Source: Ruminococcus sp. CAG:403 (GTDB lineage Bacteria > Bacillota > Clostridia > Oscillospirales > Ruminococcaceae). From it: a stretch of DNA of 5,971 nucleotides. Shown piece by piece: positions 5,218-5,971 of this stretch. Under the pieces are notes generated by a model. It saw only the letters and a list, made by a program, of their open reading frames with translations. It was not told the DNA's origin and searched no databases. Numbering within the stretch: position 1 is the stretch's first letter; each line of letters opens with the position of its first letter. The stretch lies in contig FR899096.1 in assembly GCA_000437255.1 (NCBI GenBank), positions 45,692-51,662 on the forward strand. The letters are read 5' to 3'. Both the position numbers and the translations under genes were made by a program.

Positions 5218-5971
5218 ATGGCACTTTTCGATCTATCAAAATTGCTTTTGCAGCTGGAACAAACCCAGCAAGCAAGTCCGAAAGCCCTTCGGTTTCTGAT
5301 GACAGAACCCAACATTGAGCCAGCATTATTTGCCGCAGCAGACCGCGTCCGCCGACAGCATTACGGAACTGCTGTCTACCTGCGTGGCTTGATTGAATTC
5401 ACCAACTACTGCAAAAACGACTGTTACTACTGCGGCATCCGTGCCAGCAATACAGCGGTAAAACGCTACCGACTGGATGAAGATACCATTCTTTCCTGCT
5501 GTCGGGAAGGATATACGCTTGGATTCCGAACCTTTGTCTTACAAGGTGGAGAGGATCCTTACTTTCAGGATGACTTTATTTGCAGCATCGTGTCACGCAT
5601 ACGGCAGGCGTTTCCGGACTGTGCCATTACGCTTTCTATCGGGGAAAAGTCCTATGCCAGCTATCAGGCATACTTTCAGGCAGGTGCCAACCGTTATTTG
5701 CTGCGGCATGAAACCGCAAACGCTGCCCATTACAGCAAGCTGCATCCGCCGACGCTTTCTCTTCGGAATCGAATGCGCTGTCTCTATGATTTGAAGGCAA
5801 TTGGTTATCAGGTTGGTGCAGGTTTTATGGTCGGTTCTCCTTACCAGACCATCGACTGCCTGCTGGATGATATCCGGTTTTTACAGGAATTACAACCGGA
5901 TATGATCGGCATTGGCCCCTATCTGTCCCACCAAGACACTCCTTTTCATGATCAGCCAAATGGCAGTCTTT
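5218..5971 (+). CDS. hydE: [FeFe] hydrogenase H-cluster radical-SAM maturase HydE, incomplete at the window end
   Basis: The first 251 residues are present; the family is about 350 long, so roughly the last 100 lie beyond the window. HydE is a cytoplasmic radical-SAM enzyme that acts with HydG and HydF in building the di-iron part of the [FeFe]-hydrogenase H-cluster. The cluster-binding CX3CX2C motif is C65, C69, C72 in FTNYCKNDCYYCGIR. Further HydE-like blocks are FRTFVLQGGEDPY (about 103-115), LSIGEKSY, RYLLRHETA, GYQVGAGFMVGSP and GPYLSHQDTPF; these distinguish it from biotin synthase, its nearest lookalike. The ATG at 5218 is chosen because TAGGAG, overlapping the regulator stop codon, lies 7 nt before it; the in-frame ATG at 5212 is too close. 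With only 10 nt after the regulator and no terminator between, it is probably cotranscribed. HydG, HydF and hydrogenase genes are not visible here. Confidence 0.88.
   Translation, partial: MALFDLSKLLLQLEQTQQASPKALRFLMTEPNIEPALFAAADRVRRQHYGTAVYLRGLIEFTNYCKNDCYYCGIRASNTAVKRYRLDEDTILSCCREGYTLGFRTFVLQGGEDPYFQDDFICSIVSRIRQAFPDCAITLSIGEKSYASYQAYFQAGANRYLLRHETANAAHYSKLHPPTLSLRNRMRCLYDLKAIGYQVGAGFMVGSPYQTIDCLLDDIRFLQELQPDMIGIGPYLSHQDTPFHDQPNGSL

Noticed and set aside
5477..5794. Plus-strand open frame of 105 codons
   Set aside because: It lies out of frame inside hydE, whose own frame shows clear family motifs throughout.
5218..5971. Biotin synthase (BioB) or another radical-SAM enzyme instead of HydE
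   Set aside because: The CX3CX2C motif is shared, but the FVLQGGEDPY, YLLRHETA and GFMVGSP blocks together are characteristic of HydE; the C-terminus is missing, so a HydE-like paralogue cannot be fully excluded.

Overview
The window looks like chromosomal DNA from an anaerobic Firmicute, most likely a Clostridia/gut-type bacterium. I infer this from strong GGAGG-type ribosome binding sites, tightly packed and overlapping genes, moderate G+C judged by eye, an [FeFe]-hydrogenase maturase gene, and a two-component/ABC-transporter pair of a type common in Firmicutes. The species cannot be named from the sequence.

Layout. Two operons diverge from a control region of about 200 bp (roughly 3289-3486). 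Leftward, on the minus strand, lie an ABC-transporter ATPase (2338-3288), a first ABC-2 type permease (1204-2334) and a second ABC-2 type permease (57-1217). The genes are 3 nt apart or overlap by 14 nt, each has its own strong ribosome binding site, and half of a probable terminator sits at the left edge. Rightward, on the plus strand, lie a membrane histidine kinase without a large sensor domain (3487-4584), a NarL/LuxR-type response regulator (4581-5207, ATGA overlap) and then, 10 nt further on, the start of a radical-SAM gene recognised as hydE (5218 to the window end, incomplete).

How it works together. The kinase, regulator, ATPase and two permeases resemble LnrJK-LnrLMN (YfiJK-YfiLMN) of Bacillus, in which a DesK-like kinase and its regulator switch on a drug/lipid-type exporter. 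The control region supports the same logic here. The transporter promoter has a good -10 and a very poor -35. Directly upstream of that -35 are two related 12-bp inverted repeats (TGACATTTGTCA and TGACGTTTGGCA, read on the minus strand) spaced 22 bp apart, where a NarL-type activator would be expected to sit. The kinase/regulator promoter instead has an extended consensus -10 and looks constitutive. The unexpected part is hydE, apparently read from the same transcript as the sensor genes.

The window is almost fully coding. The only non-coding stretches are 1-56 and the divergent control region. I saw no RNA genes, insertion sequences, CRISPR arrays or phage features.
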